Shown: positions 1-8,312, numbered from the stretch's first letter. The stretch is 37,192 nucleotides of DNA from Pseudogemmobacter humi (GCF_900609055.1 NZ_UXAW01000057.1:1-37192); one strand, 5' to 3'. Notes: a model not told the origin generated them from the letters alone. Numbers and translations: made by a program.

Positions 1-90
1 CTCCGAAGGAATCCCAAGCTTCGACCCGATCTCCTGGATCGGCCGCTTCTGCGCTTCTCGAGCGATCTCAATATCAGACTTGAAAGACAT
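1..90 (-). CDS. fhs: Formate--tetrahydrofolate ligase, N-terminal fragment (cut by window edge)
   Basis: Only the first 30 codons are in the window. They read [16 protein letters not shown] followed by [14 protein letters not shown], which matches the start of alphaproteobacterial formate-THF ligases as I remember them. The enzyme is cytoplasmic and makes 10-formyl-THF from formate, THF and ATP, so it belongs to C1-folate metabolism. The ATG at 88-90 is preceded by a purine-rich ribosome site (GGGAGAG on the coding strand). A long leader with strong hairpins and a sigma-70-like promoter lies upstream. It could cooperate with the GcvT-like gene of the trimethylamine cluster about 13 kb away, but it is not linked to it. 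Identity is fairly sure despite the short length. Confidence 0.8.
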   Translation of the reverse strand, partial: MSFKSDIEIAREAQKRPIQEIGSKLGIPSE

Positions 91-119
91 GTGGCTCTCC
101 CGTTGGCCAGTCCGCATCC

Positions 120-257
120 TTTGCCGCGATCCCGCGGGATTCGCGACGCTTCTCCCCGCTCGCACCGTTCGGGCGGGCGGCGGATGTTCCGCCGCCGAAT
201 TCTTCGTCCCCCCTGAGAGGGGCTGCCGGAATTCCTGACACCTTCGGAGTCGAATTA
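120..257 (-). promoter_or_regulatory. Structured fhs leader with glycine-riboswitch-like blocks (tentative)
   Basis: In the fhs sense direction the leader shows CCGAAGG (241-247), then about 20 bases later CTCTCAGG (212-219), followed at once by GGAC (206-209). These blocks appear in this order in glycine riboswitch aptamers. Downstream lie a 9-bp hairpin with a three-base loop (176-196) and another nearly perfect stem (125-145). Against it, the expected upstream GAGAG strand is weak and would fall at or before the predicted transcription start. It may be a degenerate aptamer, another RNA, or chance. Confidence 0.25.
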
Positions 258-263
258 TTCTCG

Positions 264-291
264 ATAATAAATAGATATTCCTGTTGGTCAA
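264..291 (-). promoter_or_regulatory. Candidate sigma-70 promoter for fhs
   Basis: On the minus strand TTGACC (286-291) and TATTAT (264-269) are separated by 16 bases in an AT-rich patch that stands out from the GC-rich surroundings. Transcription would start near 257, leaving a leader of about 165 bases before fhs. The -10 region also lies in a small hairpin, ATTAT-CGAGA-ATAAT. Confidence 0.5.
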
Positions 292-425
292 CACGCATGG
301 ATGATTTCAGCAGACAAGCTGCATGTTTTTCCGCCCGGCCCCGGATCGGCCGCTCTCTTGCCCCGACGGTGGCCTTGGGTAATATGGCGCGAAAGCCGGA
401 ACCCGCCTGTCGAAGGACCTCAGCC

Positions 426-611
426 ATGTCTCTGCCCGCCCCGGAAACCATCCTCGTCACCAGCTGGAAAGTGGCTTGCGACGGGGGCGAGGGCGCGCTC
501 GGCCATCCCCGGGTCTGGCTGACGATTCCCCGCGACAAGGGATTCGTCGAATGCGGCTATTGCGACCGCCGGTTCGAGATCGACCGCGCCCATGCGCATG
601 ACGACCATTGA
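426..611 (+). CDS. Small CHCC-type zinc-finger protein
   Basis: A 61-residue protein with Cys18, His27 and a CGYC pair at 43-46, the spacing of the zf-CHCC family (related to mitochondrial complex I subunit NDUFS6). It probably binds one zinc ion. Small alphaproteobacterial members of this family are usually annotated as zinc-finger domain-containing proteins of unknown role. I chose the ATG at 426 because an AAGGA ribosome site lies just upstream and family members begin close to the domain; longer in-frame starts add only low-complexity sequence. It converges on polA, with under 50 bases between the two stop codons. Confidence 0.75.
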   Translation: MSLPAPETILVTSWKVACDGGEGALGHPRVWLTIPRDKGFVECGYCDRRFEIDRAHAHDDH

Positions 612-658
612 ACCGGGCCGCTGACTGACCCTCTGAGAAGAGCGGGGCAGGGCGCGCA

Positions 659-3469
659 TCAATGCGCCTCGGCCCAGTTGCGCCCGCGTCCGGCCTCGAC
701 CACCAGCCGCACCGTCAGCTTCACCGCGGGCTCGGCCGCGCCCTCCATCACCTCGCGCGCGCGCGCGATCAATATGTCGGCCTGCGCCTCGTCCACCTCG
801 AACAGCAGTTCGTCATGGACCTGCAACAGCATCTTCGCATCGAGCCCGGCGATCGCCGCGGGCATCCGGATCATCGCGCGGCGGATCACATCGGCCGCCG
901 TGCCCTGGATCGGTGCGTTGATCGCCGCGCGGCGCGCGAATCCGGCGCCCGGACCCTTGGCGTTGATCTGCGGCGTGTGGATCTTGCGGCCGAACAGGGT
1001 CTCTACATGATCATGCGCCTTCGCGAAGGCGATGGTTTCGTCCATATAGCTGCGGATGCCGGGGAAACGCTCGAAATAGCGGTCGATGAAGCCCTGGGCC
1101 TCGGCGCGCGGGATGCGCAGGTTGCGCGCAAGGCCGAAGCCGGAAATCCCGTAGATCACCCCGAAATTGATCGCCTTGGCCTGGCGGCGGATCATCGGAT
1201 CCATCCCCTCGACCGGCACCCCGAACATTTCCGAGGCGGTCATGGCGTGAATGTCGAGCCCGTCCCGGAACGCCTGTTTCAGCGCCGGGATATCGGCGAT
1301 ATGCGCGAGGATCCGGAGCTCGATCTGACTGTAGTCGAGCGAGACCAGCACCCGCCCCTCGGGCGCGACGAAGGCCTCGCGGATGCGGCGGCCTTCTTCG
1401 GTGCGCACCGGGATGTTCTGCAAATTCGGATCGGTCGAGGCCAGACGGCCGGTATTGGCCCCCGCGATGGAATAAGAGGTATGGACCCGGCCGGTTTCCG
1501 GGTTGATCGCGGTTTGCAGCGCATCGGTATAGGTCGATTTCAGCTTGGCGATCTGGCGCCAGTCGAGGATCTTCGCTGCGAGCTTCGCCCCCTGCGGATG
1601 GCTGTCCTGCATGGTGGTGATGTCTTCGAGAATATCGGCGCCGGTGCCGTAAGCCCCGGTCTTGCCCTTCTCGCCGCCCGGCACGCCCATCCGGTCGAAC
1701 AGCACCTCGCCCAATTGCTTGGGGCTGCCGGGGTTGAATTTCTCGCCCGCGATCTCAAGGATCTCGTCCTCGTATTGCGCCAGTTTCTGGGCGAAAGCGT
1801 TCGACATCCGCGAAAGCGTGTCGCGGTCGACCCGGACTCCGGCCATTTCCATCCCGGCCAGCACCGGCACCAGCGGGCGCTCCAGCGTCTCGTAGACGGT
1901 GGTGACCTTCTCGCGGTGCAGCCGCGGCTTGAATGACTGCCAGAGCCGCAGGGTCACATCGGCGTCTTCGGCGGCGTATTTCGTGGCATCGGCGATTTCC
2001 ACCCGGTCGAAGGTGATCTGCGCCTTGCCCGAGCCGATCAGATCCTTGATCGGCAGGGTCTGATGGCCGAGGTAAAGCCCGCAGATCTCGTCCATCCCGT
2101 GGTTGTGGAGGCCGGCGAACATCGCGTAGCTCATCAGGAGCGTATCGTCGATGGGCGCGATGCGGATGCCGTGGCGGGCGAAGATCTTCCAGTCGTATTT
2201 GATGTTCTGGCCGATCTTGAGGATCGCCGGATCCTCCAGCACCGGCTTCAGCTTCGCCAGAACCTCGTCAAGCGGCAACTGCCCTTCGACCCGCTCCGAG
2301 GCGCCGAACAGATCGCCGCCGCCCTGGCGGTGGTTCAGCGGGATATAGGCGGCCTGGCCCGGATCGACCGCAAGCGAGATCCCCACCAGTTCCGCCTGCA
2401 TCTCGTCGAGCGAGGTGGTCTCGGTATCCACCGCCACATGGCCGATGTCCTGGATGCGCAGGATCCACTGATCCAGCAGGGCGTGATCGCGGATGGTGAC
2501 ATAGGTGTCGCGCGCGAAGGGCAGTTGTTCGGGCTCGGGCGCCGCGTCGGTTGTGGTTTTTGGCGCCTCGATCACCGGCGCCGCGACCTTCAGCTTTTCG
2601 GCCACCCGGCGCGAGAGCCCGCGCAATTCCATCGCGGTCAGGAAGCTCAGGAGCTTTTCCGGGTCGGGCCTCACCACCTCCAGATCGTCGAGCGTGATGT
2701 CGAGCGGGGTGTAGGCATCCAGCGAGACCAGCCGTTTCGAGGTCAGGATCTGCTCGCGGTTCTCCAGCAGCGACTCGCGCCGTTTGGGCTGTTTGATCTC
2801 GCCCGCGCGGTCGAGCAATTCCTCAAGGCTGCCGTATTCGTTGATCAGAAGCGCCGCGGTCTTCAGCCCGATCCCCGGCGCGCCCGGCACGTTGTCGATG
2901 GAATCGCCCGCCAGAGCTTGGACATCGACCACCCGCTCGGGCCCCACGCCGAATTTCTCGACCACCTCGTCGGGGCCGATCTGGCGGTTCTTCATCGGCT
3001 CCAGAATATCCACCCCGGGCCGCACCAGCTGCATCAGATCCTTGTCCGACGAGATGATCGTCGCCGAGCCGCCCGCCTCGACCGCCTGGCGCGCGAGGGT
3101 GGCGATGATGTCGTCGGCCTCGTAATTCGGCACTTCGATACAGGCGACGTTGAAGGCGCGGGTCGCCTCGCGCGTCAGCGGGAACTGCGGGCGCAGGTCC
3201 TCGGGCGGCGGCGGGCGGTTGGCCTTGTATTCGGGATAGATCTCGTTGCGGAAGGTCCTGGCCGAGTGATCGAAGATCACCGCGATATGGGTCGCGGCGC
3301 CGGAAGAGCGCTCTTTCGTGATCTCGCCCCACAGGATGTTCGAGAATCCCGCGACCGCGCCGACGGGGGTTCCGTCCGAGCGCGTGAGCGGCGGCAGCGC
3401 GTGATAAGCGCGGAAGATATAGGCCGAGCCGTCGATCAGATGCAGATGGTGGCCCTTGCCGAATGTCAT
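659..3469 (-). CDS. polA: DNA polymerase I
   Basis: A 936-residue protein with the full three-part PolA architecture. The 5'-3' exonuclease domain fills about the first 290 residues and begins HLHLIDGSAYIFRAYHALPP. A proofreading 3'-5' exonuclease follows, with the DTETTSLDEM motif. The C-terminal polymerase has motif A (VSLDYSQIELR), motif B (RRQAKAINFGVIYG) and motif C (LLQVHDELLFEV). It fills gaps in Okazaki fragment processing and excision repair. The longer reading frame extends 46 residues upstream, but that stretch is not PolA-like, so I place the start at the ATG ending at 3469. Length is normal for alphaproteobacteria and the active-site motifs are intact. Confidence 0.97.
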   Translation of the reverse strand: MTFGKGHHLHLIDGSAYIFRAYHALPPLTRSDGTPVGAVAGFSNILWGEITKERSSGAATHIAVIFDHSARTFRNEIYPEYKANRPPPPEDLRPQFPLTREATRAFNVACIEVPNYEADDIIATLARQAVEAGGSATIISSDKDLMQLVRPGVDILEPMKNRQIGPDEVVEKFGVGPERVVDVQALAGDSIDNVPGAPGIGLKTAALLINEYGSLEELLDRAGEIKQPKRRESLLENREQILTSKRLVSLDAYTPLDITLDDLEVVRPDPEKLLSFLTAMELRGLSRRVAEKLKVAAPVIEAPKTTTDAAPEPEQLPFARDTYVTIRDHALLDQWILRIQDIGHVAVDTETTSLDEMQAELVGISLAVDPGQAAYIPLNHRQGGGDLFGASERVEGQLPLDEVLAKLKPVLEDPAILKIGQNIKYDWKIFARHGIRIAPIDDTLLMSYAMFAGLHNHGMDEICGLYLGHQTLPIKDLIGSGKAQITFDRVEIADATKYAAEDADVTLRLWQSFKPRLHREKVTTVYETLERPLVPVLAGMEMAGVRVDRDTLSRMSNAFAQKLAQYEDEILEIAGEKFNPGSPKQLGEVLFDRMGVPGGEKGKTGAYGTGADILEDITTMQDSHPQGAKLAAKILDWRQIAKLKSTYTDALQTAINPETGRVHTSYSIAGANTGRLASTDPNLQNIPVRTEEGRRIREAFVAPEGRVLVSLDYSQIELRILAHIADIPALKQAFRDGLDIHAMTASEMFGVPVEGMDPMIRRQAKAINFGVIYGISGFGLARNLRIPRAEAQGFIDRYFERFPGIRSYMDETIAFAKAHDHVETLFGRKIHTPQINAKGPGAGFARRAAINAPIQGTAADVIRRAMIRMPAAIAGLDAKMLLQVHDELLFEVDEAQADILIARAREVMEGAAEPAVKLTVRLVVEAGRGRNWAEAH

Positions 3470-4130
3470 GTCGCCGCTCTCCGTCCTGCGCGGCGCCAGT
3501 ATTGGCAGAGACCGGCAGTCGGGTCCATAGAGCGGGGACAGATGGCCGTCGCGGATGATTGCGCGACCGGGAAGGGCCTGAACCCGTTCATGGCCTCCTT
3601 GCCTCATGATCTGCGAGAGAAGGCGGCCCCGGGGACATGGGGCTGTTCATCCGGGCGCAACCGCCGGGCAGGCGAGAGAGAGATCAGGCTGCGGGGCCTG
3701 CTCCTGGCCTGCGGTTCGCGCCGGATCGAACGGCCTGCGGGCCGGCCCGGGGATGATGGCGCGCGCCAGGTCATGGCCGGCAATATCCCCGACCGCGGCC
3801 CGTTCATCCTCGGCCAGGCCGAAGGACGGGACCCGAGGCGGCTGGCCGATTTCACCTGTATCCGAACCGCCGGAGCGAGGATCCGCATCGCGCTGATGTG
3901 TCGCTTCAATTTGCCCGGCGCCGCCGGGACCGGACGTGCGGCACAAGGTCAGCCGGGAAAGGGAAACCTCCGGCCCCCGTCCGACTTTTGCGACGATGCC
4001 GCGCCCTATGGCCCGATGGCGCCGGGGGCCCGATGGCGCCGCGGGCTCTGGCGGCGGCGGGCGGCCTGGCGCTTGCAAGGGCGGGGGCTCTCGGGCATCA
4101 AGGCGTGACGCGCCCAGCCGGAAGACCGCC
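3470..4130. other. 660-base gap with no supported gene
   Basis: Between the divergent polA and UPF0262 starts I find no frame with a recognisable protein, a good ribosome site and normal codon use. Frames are open in several directions, as expected at this GC content. It must hold the promoters of both genes. In related genomes I recall hisD lying before the UPF0262 gene; no trace of it is seen here. Confidence 0.5.
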
Positions 4131-4610
4131 ATGACCAACCGCATCTGCCATATCGAGATCGACGAGAAGGGCCTTGCCCGCCCCACGCCCGAGATCGAGC
4201 AGGAGCGCAAGGTCGCGATCTTCGATCTGCTGGAAGAGAATTCCTTCGGCCTTCCGGCGCGCGAGGGGCGTGCGGTGCCCGCAGGCCCCTACCGGCTTGG
4301 CCTTGCGATCCGCGAGGGCCGCCTCGTCTTCGCCATCACCCGCGAGGACGAAAGCCCGGTCGGCGAGTTCCACCTCAGCCTCGGCCCGTTCCGCCAGGTG
4401 GTGAAGGACTATTTCCAGATCTGCGAGAGCTATTTCGAGGCGGTCAAACGCCTGCCGCCCAGCCAGATCGAGGCGATCGACATGGCGCGGCGCGGTATCC
4501 ACAACGAGGGGGCGCGGGTGCTCCAGGAGCGGCTGGAGGGCAAGGCCGAGGTCGACAAGGACACCGCGCGGCGGCTGTTCACCCTGATCTGCGTGCTGCA
4601 CTGGGGGTAA
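4131..4610 (+). CDS. UPF0262 family protein
   Basis: A 159-residue soluble protein containing the sequences [23 protein letters not shown] and [16 protein letters not shown], which I recognise as UPF0262, a family found almost only in alphaproteobacteria. Its molecular role is unknown. The ATG at 4131 is the only start that begins directly in family-like sequence; in-frame upstream ATGs add low-complexity residues. The stop codon lies three bases before the start of the phosphatase gene, so the two are almost certainly co-transcribed and probably translationally coupled, the usual arrangement in Rhodobacterales. Confidence 0.85.
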   Translation: MTNRICHIEIDEKGLARPTPEIEQERKVAIFDLLEENSFGLPAREGRAVPAGPYRLGLAIREGRLVFAITREDESPVGEFHLSLGPFRQVVKDYFQICESYFEAVKRLPPSQIEAIDMARRGIHNEGARVLQERLEGKAEVDKDTARRLFTLICVLHWG

Positions 4611-4613
4611 GGC

Positions 4614-5078
4614 TTGGGCGATTTCCCGCAGTCCGTCCTGTTTTGCTGCGACCATAATGCCGTGCGCTCGCCCATGGCCGAGGGGCTGATGAAGCAGCTT
4701 TACGGCCAGCGCGCCTATGTGCAGTCGGCCGGCGTGAAGAACGATATGGAGGTGGATGGTTTCTCGGTCGCGGTCTGCCAGGAGATCGGGGTGGAGCTGG
4801 CGCGCCACCGCTCGCGCAGTTTCGAGGAAATGCAGGAATGGGGCGACGATCTGGGCCAGTTCGACCTCGTGATCGCGCTTTCGCCCGCCAGCCAGCGCCA
4901 GGCGCTGGAACTGACGCGCTGGCATCATCTGGAGGTGGAATACTGGCCGATCCTCGACCCCACGGGGCTGGGCGAGACGCGTGAGGCGAAGCTCGCGGCC
5001 TACCGCCAGGCGCGCGACCAGATCCGGGCGCGGATGATCGAGCGCTTCGGCCCGCCCACCGAAGACGTAGCGTCCTGA
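4614..5078 (+). CDS. Low-molecular-weight protein-tyrosine phosphatase family protein
   Basis: A 154-residue protein with the P-loop CX5R-S signature near the N-terminus (CDHNAVRS, nucleophile Cys12, Arg18) and a DPTG loop near residue 118 that would carry the general-acid Asp. The fold is shared by LMW phosphatases and by one class of arsenate reductases; no ars gene is near, so phosphatase is the safer call. The start is TTG, three bases after the UPF0262 stop; the next ATG would remove the catalytic Cys, so TTG is well supported. Substrate unknown. Confidence 0.85.
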   Translation: MGDFPQSVLFCCDHNAVRSPMAEGLMKQLYGQRAYVQSAGVKNDMEVDGFSVAVCQEIGVELARHRSRSFEEMQEWGDDLGQFDLVIALSPASQRQALELTRWHHLEVEYWPILDPTGLGETREAKLAAYRQARDQIRARMIERFGPPTEDVAS

Positions 5079-5125
5079 GCGGCGCGGCGGGACGTAAGGC
5101 GGATCGGTGCGGCGGGGATTTGCCC

Positions 5126-5785
5126 TTAGCGGTTAATCGCGTCATTGCAGGTGAAGGTCCTGGCCATTCGCTCGCGATCATAATCCGAAAGCCAGTCATT
5201 GAATGCCAGGTAGATAGGGCGCAGCTTTCCGGGATCGAGAGCGGCAAGGTCCATGCCCCGGTCATCGTATACGTTGAGGACGATGCCCTGTTCGAAATCG
5301 ACGATGTAGATCCTCTCCAGCCATCTCGCCTTTGGGGAAATGTCGATCTCACGCGCGATACATGCCCAAAGCAAAGCATCTCTTTGTTCACAGGACGTAG
5401 ACATTTCAGCGCTGCACCAATATGCGCAAAGATCTTCTCCAAACGCAGCGATATGGTCCTTGTCTTTCAGCGGCACGCGCTCCGGCTTGCTGAATTCTCC
5501 CTGAAATCCGATGCCTGCCAATGCTTTGAAGGAAGATGCCGCGCGTGGTGACCTGCGCGCACCATCGTAGTATCCTACGATGGCTGTCATGCTGCGAGAT
5601 TGCGCGAACACCGACGCTGCCACTTCTCTGGCACGATCTATCGCCCTCATAAACCTGAGGGGGTCTGAATTCTGCTCTCCGCCAAGATCGAAACGCAGAA
5701 CATAACTTGCCTCGTGGAACAGCGAATCTGGAAAGCCATTCCATCCGAAAGTTTCCCTGATCCTATCGGTCGGTGATCCCTGCAT
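5126..5785 (-). CDS. DUF3885 domain-containing protein
   Basis: A 219-residue protein. The C-terminal part carries IYIVDFEQGIVLNVYDDRG and YLAFNDWLSDYDRE, the hallmark of DUF3885, and the N-terminal part has YVLRFDLGG. The family is of unknown function and occurs in scattered bacteria, often as a lone accessory gene. The start at 5785 has a clear AGGAG ribosome site. Base composition is visibly lower in GC than the genes around it, with more A- and T-ending codons, which suggests recent acquisition. It stands alone between the phosphatase and the HxlR regulator, with no mobile gene beside it. Function unknown. Confidence 0.7.
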   Translation of the reverse strand: MQGSPTDRIRETFGWNGFPDSLFHEASYVLRFDLGGEQNSDPLRFMRAIDRAREVAASVFAQSRSMTAIVGYYDGARRSPRAASSFKALAGIGFQGEFSKPERVPLKDKDHIAAFGEDLCAYWCSAEMSTSCEQRDALLWACIAREIDISPKARWLERIYIVDFEQGIVLNVYDDRGMDLAALDPGKLRPIYLAFNDWLSDYDRERMARTFTCNDAINR

Positions 5786-5866
5786 CTTGTCTCCTGGGTT
5801 GCGCGAAACAATGCGGCTTCCGGCATTCAGGTTCGACTCCGGCTCCGCTCCCGCCAGAACCGGCCG

Positions 5867-6268
5867 TCACACCGCCGTCCCGGCCGCATCAGCCCGGGCG
5901 TGGGGGATCCTCGGCAGGTTTTCCTCGATCCAGCCCACCAGCGCGATGACATGGACGGCGGCCTCCTCGCCCAGAGGCGTCAGCGAATAGTCCACATGCG
6001 GCGGCACCACCGCGCGCGCCTCGCGCAGGACGAAACCGTCCGCTTCCAGATCCTTCAGCACCTGCGACAGCATCCGCTCGCTGACCCCGCCGATCCGGCG
6101 GCGCAATTGCGCGAAGCGGTGCGGCCCGGTCGCCAGCGCCACCATGACCAGCGTGCCCCACCGGCTGGTCAGATGCCCGAGCACCGCGCGCGAGGGACAT
6201 TCCGCCGCCAGCACATTGCCGCGGCCCCAGTCTGCGATCAGTTTCTCTGCTGCGTCCCGGCGCGCCAT
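5867..6268 (-). CDS. HxlR-family winged-helix transcriptional regulator
   Basis: A 133-residue protein with the HxlR pattern: ECPSRAVLGHLTSRWGTLV, then a DNA-binding region with FAQLRRRIGGVSERMLSQVL and the wing sequence DYSLTPLGEE. The conserved N-terminal Cys24 is in the place of the redox-sensing Cys of relatives such as YodB and QorR, so it may sense quinones or electrophiles (inference). It is divergent from the quinone-reductase gene, the same arrangement as ytfH/qorB in Escherichia coli. It probably represses that gene and itself through an inverted repeat in the 92-base spacer. Confidence 0.88.
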   Translation of the reverse strand: MARRDAAEKLIADWGRGNVLAAECPSRAVLGHLTSRWGTLVMVALATGPHRFAQLRRRIGGVSERMLSQVLKDLEADGFVLREARAVVPPHVDYSLTPLGEEAAVHVIALVGWIEENLPRIPHARADAAGTAV

Positions 6269-6286
6269 CCTCTGTCTTCCATACTA

Positions 6287-6318
6287 ACAAATTTGTGCGT
6301 ACTTCTCTTTCGTAAGTA
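6287..6318. promoter_or_regulatory. Candidate HxlR operator between regulator and qorB
   Basis: The spacer holds the inverted repeat TACTT-N9-AAGTA (6300-6318) and, just beside it, the perfect palindrome ACAAATTTGT (6287-6296). TACT...AGTA repeats are typical sites of HxlR regulators such as YodB. The position between divergent starts would allow control of both genes. Confidence 0.6.
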
Positions 6319-6360
6319 TTCGGCTATCTCTGACCCGTCAATATGTAATGGAGAGAGTCA

Positions 6361-7185
6361 ATGACCATCGCCGTCACCGCAGCCACCGGCCAGCTCGGCC
6401 GCCTTGCCATCGACGCATTGAAGGCGCGCGGCGCCGCCCCCGTTCCGCTGGCGCGCAGCCCGGAGAAGGCCGGCCCCGGCGCGCGCGCCTTCGATTACGA
6501 CCGGCCCGATCCGGCGGCGCTGAGCGGTATCGGCACGCTCGTGCTGATTTCCGGCAACGAGATCGGCAGGCGCTTTCCCCAGCACAAGGCGGTGATCGAC
6601 GCCGCCAAAGCCGCCGGGGTGAAGCGGATCGTCTACACCTCGATCCTGAAGGGCGAGACCTCGCCGATGAAACTGGCCGCGGAACATGTGGCGACCGAAG
6701 CGGCGCTGAAAGAATCGGGGCTGGAGTACACCATCCTCAGAAACGGCTGGTATACTGAGAATCTGACCGCCGCGCTCGCTCCGGCCATCGAACACGGCGC
6801 GATTCTGGGGGCCTCGGGCGAGGGGCTTTATGCCGCAGCCGCGCGGAAGGACTACGCCGAGGCGATCGCGGCGACCGCGACGCAGCCCGGCCATGCGAAC
6901 AAGGTCTACGAACTGGCGGGCGATACCGCTTTCACCGGCGCGGATCTTGCCGCCGAGGTGGCGAAGCAATCCGGCAGGCCGGTGGCCTGGGTGAACCTGC
7001 CCGAGGCAGACTATGCCAAAGCGCTGGAGGGGTTCGGCCTGCCCGCCGCTTTCGCCGCGATCCTTGCCGACAGCGACGCGCAGACCGCGAAGGGCGCGCT
7101 GTTCGACGACAGCCGCACCCTCTCGCGCCTGATCGGCCGTCCGACCACGCCGCTGGCCGCGACGGTGGCGGCGGCGCTGGCCTGA
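6361..7185 (+). CDS. qorB: NmrA/SDR-type NAD(P)H:quinone oxidoreductase (QorB-like)
   Basis: A 274-residue protein starting MTIAVTAATGQLGRLAIDAL, an N-terminal Rossmann nucleotide-binding motif of the atypical SDR/NmrA group. KRIVYTSILKGETSP and YTILRNGWYTEN follow as in QorB (YtfG) proteins, which reduce quinones with NADPH in the cytoplasm. Length is close to the 286 residues of the E. coli enzyme. The ATG at 6361 has a GGAGAG ribosome site. The divergent HxlR gene supports regulation by quinone or electrophile stress. The substrate is inferred from family and context. Confidence 0.8.
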   Translation: MTIAVTAATGQLGRLAIDALKARGAAPVPLARSPEKAGPGARAFDYDRPDPAALSGIGTLVLISGNEIGRRFPQHKAVIDAAKAAGVKRIVYTSILKGETSPMKLAAEHVATEAALKESGLEYTILRNGWYTENLTAALAPAIEHGAILGASGEGLYAAAARKDYAEAIAATATQPGHANKVYELAGDTAFTGADLAAEVAKQSGRPVAWVNLPEADYAKALEGFGLPAAFAAILADSDAQTAKGALFDDSRTLSRLIGRPTTPLAATVAAALA

Positions 7186-7201
7186 GCCCCGCTCCCGGGG
7201 C
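7186..7201 (+). terminator. GC-rich hairpin directly after qorB
   Basis: A perfect 6-bp stem, GCCCCG/CGGGGC, with a four-base loop begins immediately after the qorB stop. There is no T-run, so it is either a weak terminator or a 3'-end stabiliser. Confidence 0.4.
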
Positions 7202-7290
7202 GGTGCCGTTCTGGCGCCGCTTCGGGACGTTTTCGGGCTTTCTTCCGCGGGGCAACGGGCTATCTTCGCGCCAAAAGGAAAGGGAGAGCC

Positions 7291-7701
7291 ATGTCCGCCA
7301 ATGAGACACGCAATCTGATCGAAACCTATTACACCGCCTTCAACGCGCTTGATCCCGAAGGGATGACCGCGCTGGTCAGCGACGATATCGAGCATCGCGT
7401 GAACGAGGGCGAGACCCGCCGCGGCCGCGCGAAATTCGCCGAATTCGGCGCCCATATGGGGGTCTCGTACCGCGAAGAACTGAAGGACATCGTGATCTTC
7501 GTGAACGAGGACGGCAGCCGCGCGGCGGCCGAATTCACCGTCCACGGCGAATATCTGCAAACCGACCCGGGCCTGCCCGAGGCGAAGGGGCAGAAATACG
7601 TCCTGCCCGCGGGCTCGTTCTTCGATGTGAAGGGCGGCAGGATCACCCGCGTCACCACCTTCTACAACCTCAGCGACTGGGTCCGGCAGGTCTCGGCATG
7701 A
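7291..7701 (+). CDS. NTF2-like / SnoaL-type protein (ketosteroid isomerase-related)
   Basis: A 136-residue protein with the NTF2-like layout: an N-terminal helix (IETYYTAFNALDPEGMTALV), then DDIEHRVNEGE, and a C-terminal strand pair ending GRITRVTTFYNLSDWVRQV. Proteins of this exact type are usually annotated as ketosteroid isomerase-related; the cone-shaped fold holds a small ligand, and no reaction can be assigned. The ATG at 7291 has a strong GGGAGAG site. The stop overlaps the next start (ATGA), so it is translationally coupled to the acetyltransferase. Confidence 0.75.
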   Translation: MSANETRNLIETYYTAFNALDPEGMTALVSDDIEHRVNEGETRRGRAKFAEFGAHMGVSYREELKDIVIFVNEDGSRAAAEFTVHGEYLQTDPGLPEAKGQKYVLPAGSFFDVKGGRITRVTTFYNLSDWVRQVSA

Positions 7702-8285
7702 CGCTGACGGTCCGCGCTCTGAGGGGCCCGGAACTGGAGGCCGCGCTGGACGACATGGCGCGGCTTCGCATCACCGTGTTCCGCGACTGGCCCTATCTCT
7801 ACCACGGCACTCTCGATTACGAGCGCAACTATCTGCAAACCTATCGCGACAGCCCCGGCGCGATGCTGGTGGCGGCGATAGATGACGGCCGGATCGTCGG
7901 TGCCTCGACCTCGGCGCCGATGGAGGATCACGCCGCGGAATTCGCGGAACCCCTGCGCGAGACGGGGCTGGCGCTGGAAAAGATCCTCTACGGCGCCGAA
8001 TCGGTGCTGCTGCCGGAATACCGGGGCAGGGGGGTGGGGCATAAATTCTTCGACCTGCGCGAGGAACATGCCCGCGCTCTGGGCCGCAGCCATGTGGCCT
8101 TCTGCTCGGTGATGCGGCCTGCGGATCACCCTTTGCGCCCCGAATCCTACCGCGGCAACGATGTGTTCTGGACCAAACGCGGCTATGCGCCCCTGCCGGG
8201 CGCCATCGCGCATTTCACCTGGCAGGACGTGGATCAGCAGCAGGAGACGGAAAAGCCGCTCCAGTTCTGGATCCGCCGGCTCTGA
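7698..8285 (+). CDS. GNAT-family N-acetyltransferase
   Basis: A 195-residue protein with the acetyl-CoA-binding motif A pattern PEYRGRGVGHKFFDLREEHA, preceded by a strand ending in ESVLL, as in GNAT enzymes. The rest (ITVFRDWPYLY, NDVFWTKRGYAPL) fits a subgroup common in Rhodobacteraceae. The acceptor is unknown. It overlaps the NTF2-like gene by four bases (ATGA), so the two proteins are made together and may share a pathway. A repeat element follows about 30 bases after the stop. Confidence 0.8.
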   Translation: MTLTVRALRGPELEAALDDMARLRITVFRDWPYLYHGTLDYERNYLQTYRDSPGAMLVAAIDDGRIVGASTSAPMEDHAAEFAEPLRETGLALEKILYGAESVLLPEYRGRGVGHKFFDLREEHARALGRSHVAFCSVMRPADHPLRPESYRGNDVFWTKRGYAPLPGAIAHFTWQDVDQQQETEKPLQFWIRRL

Positions 8286-8312
8286 TCCCCGGCCGGGGAA
8301 GCGCTCCGCGCG

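Noticed and set aside
3604-3909. 101-codon minus-strand frame upstream of polA
   Set aside because: No ribosome site, Arg/Ser/Pro-rich translation, no recognisable motif.
2063-4108. Very long plus-strand open frame opposite polA
   Set aside because: It is the antisense shadow of polA, kept open by high GC at the third codon position. The translation is Arg/His/Gln-rich and matches no family.
4614-5078. Arsenate reductase call for the LMW phosphatase
   Set aside because: CX5R and DP loop fit both, but no ars genes are present and the UPF0262 pairing is the standard phosphatase context.
5828-5856. String resembling a tRNA 3' end (GGTTCGACTCC ... CCGCCA)
   Set aside because: Only three of five T-stem pairs form, the distance from T-arm to CCA is wrong, and there is no 5' half. 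Not a tRNA and too poor to call an attachment site.
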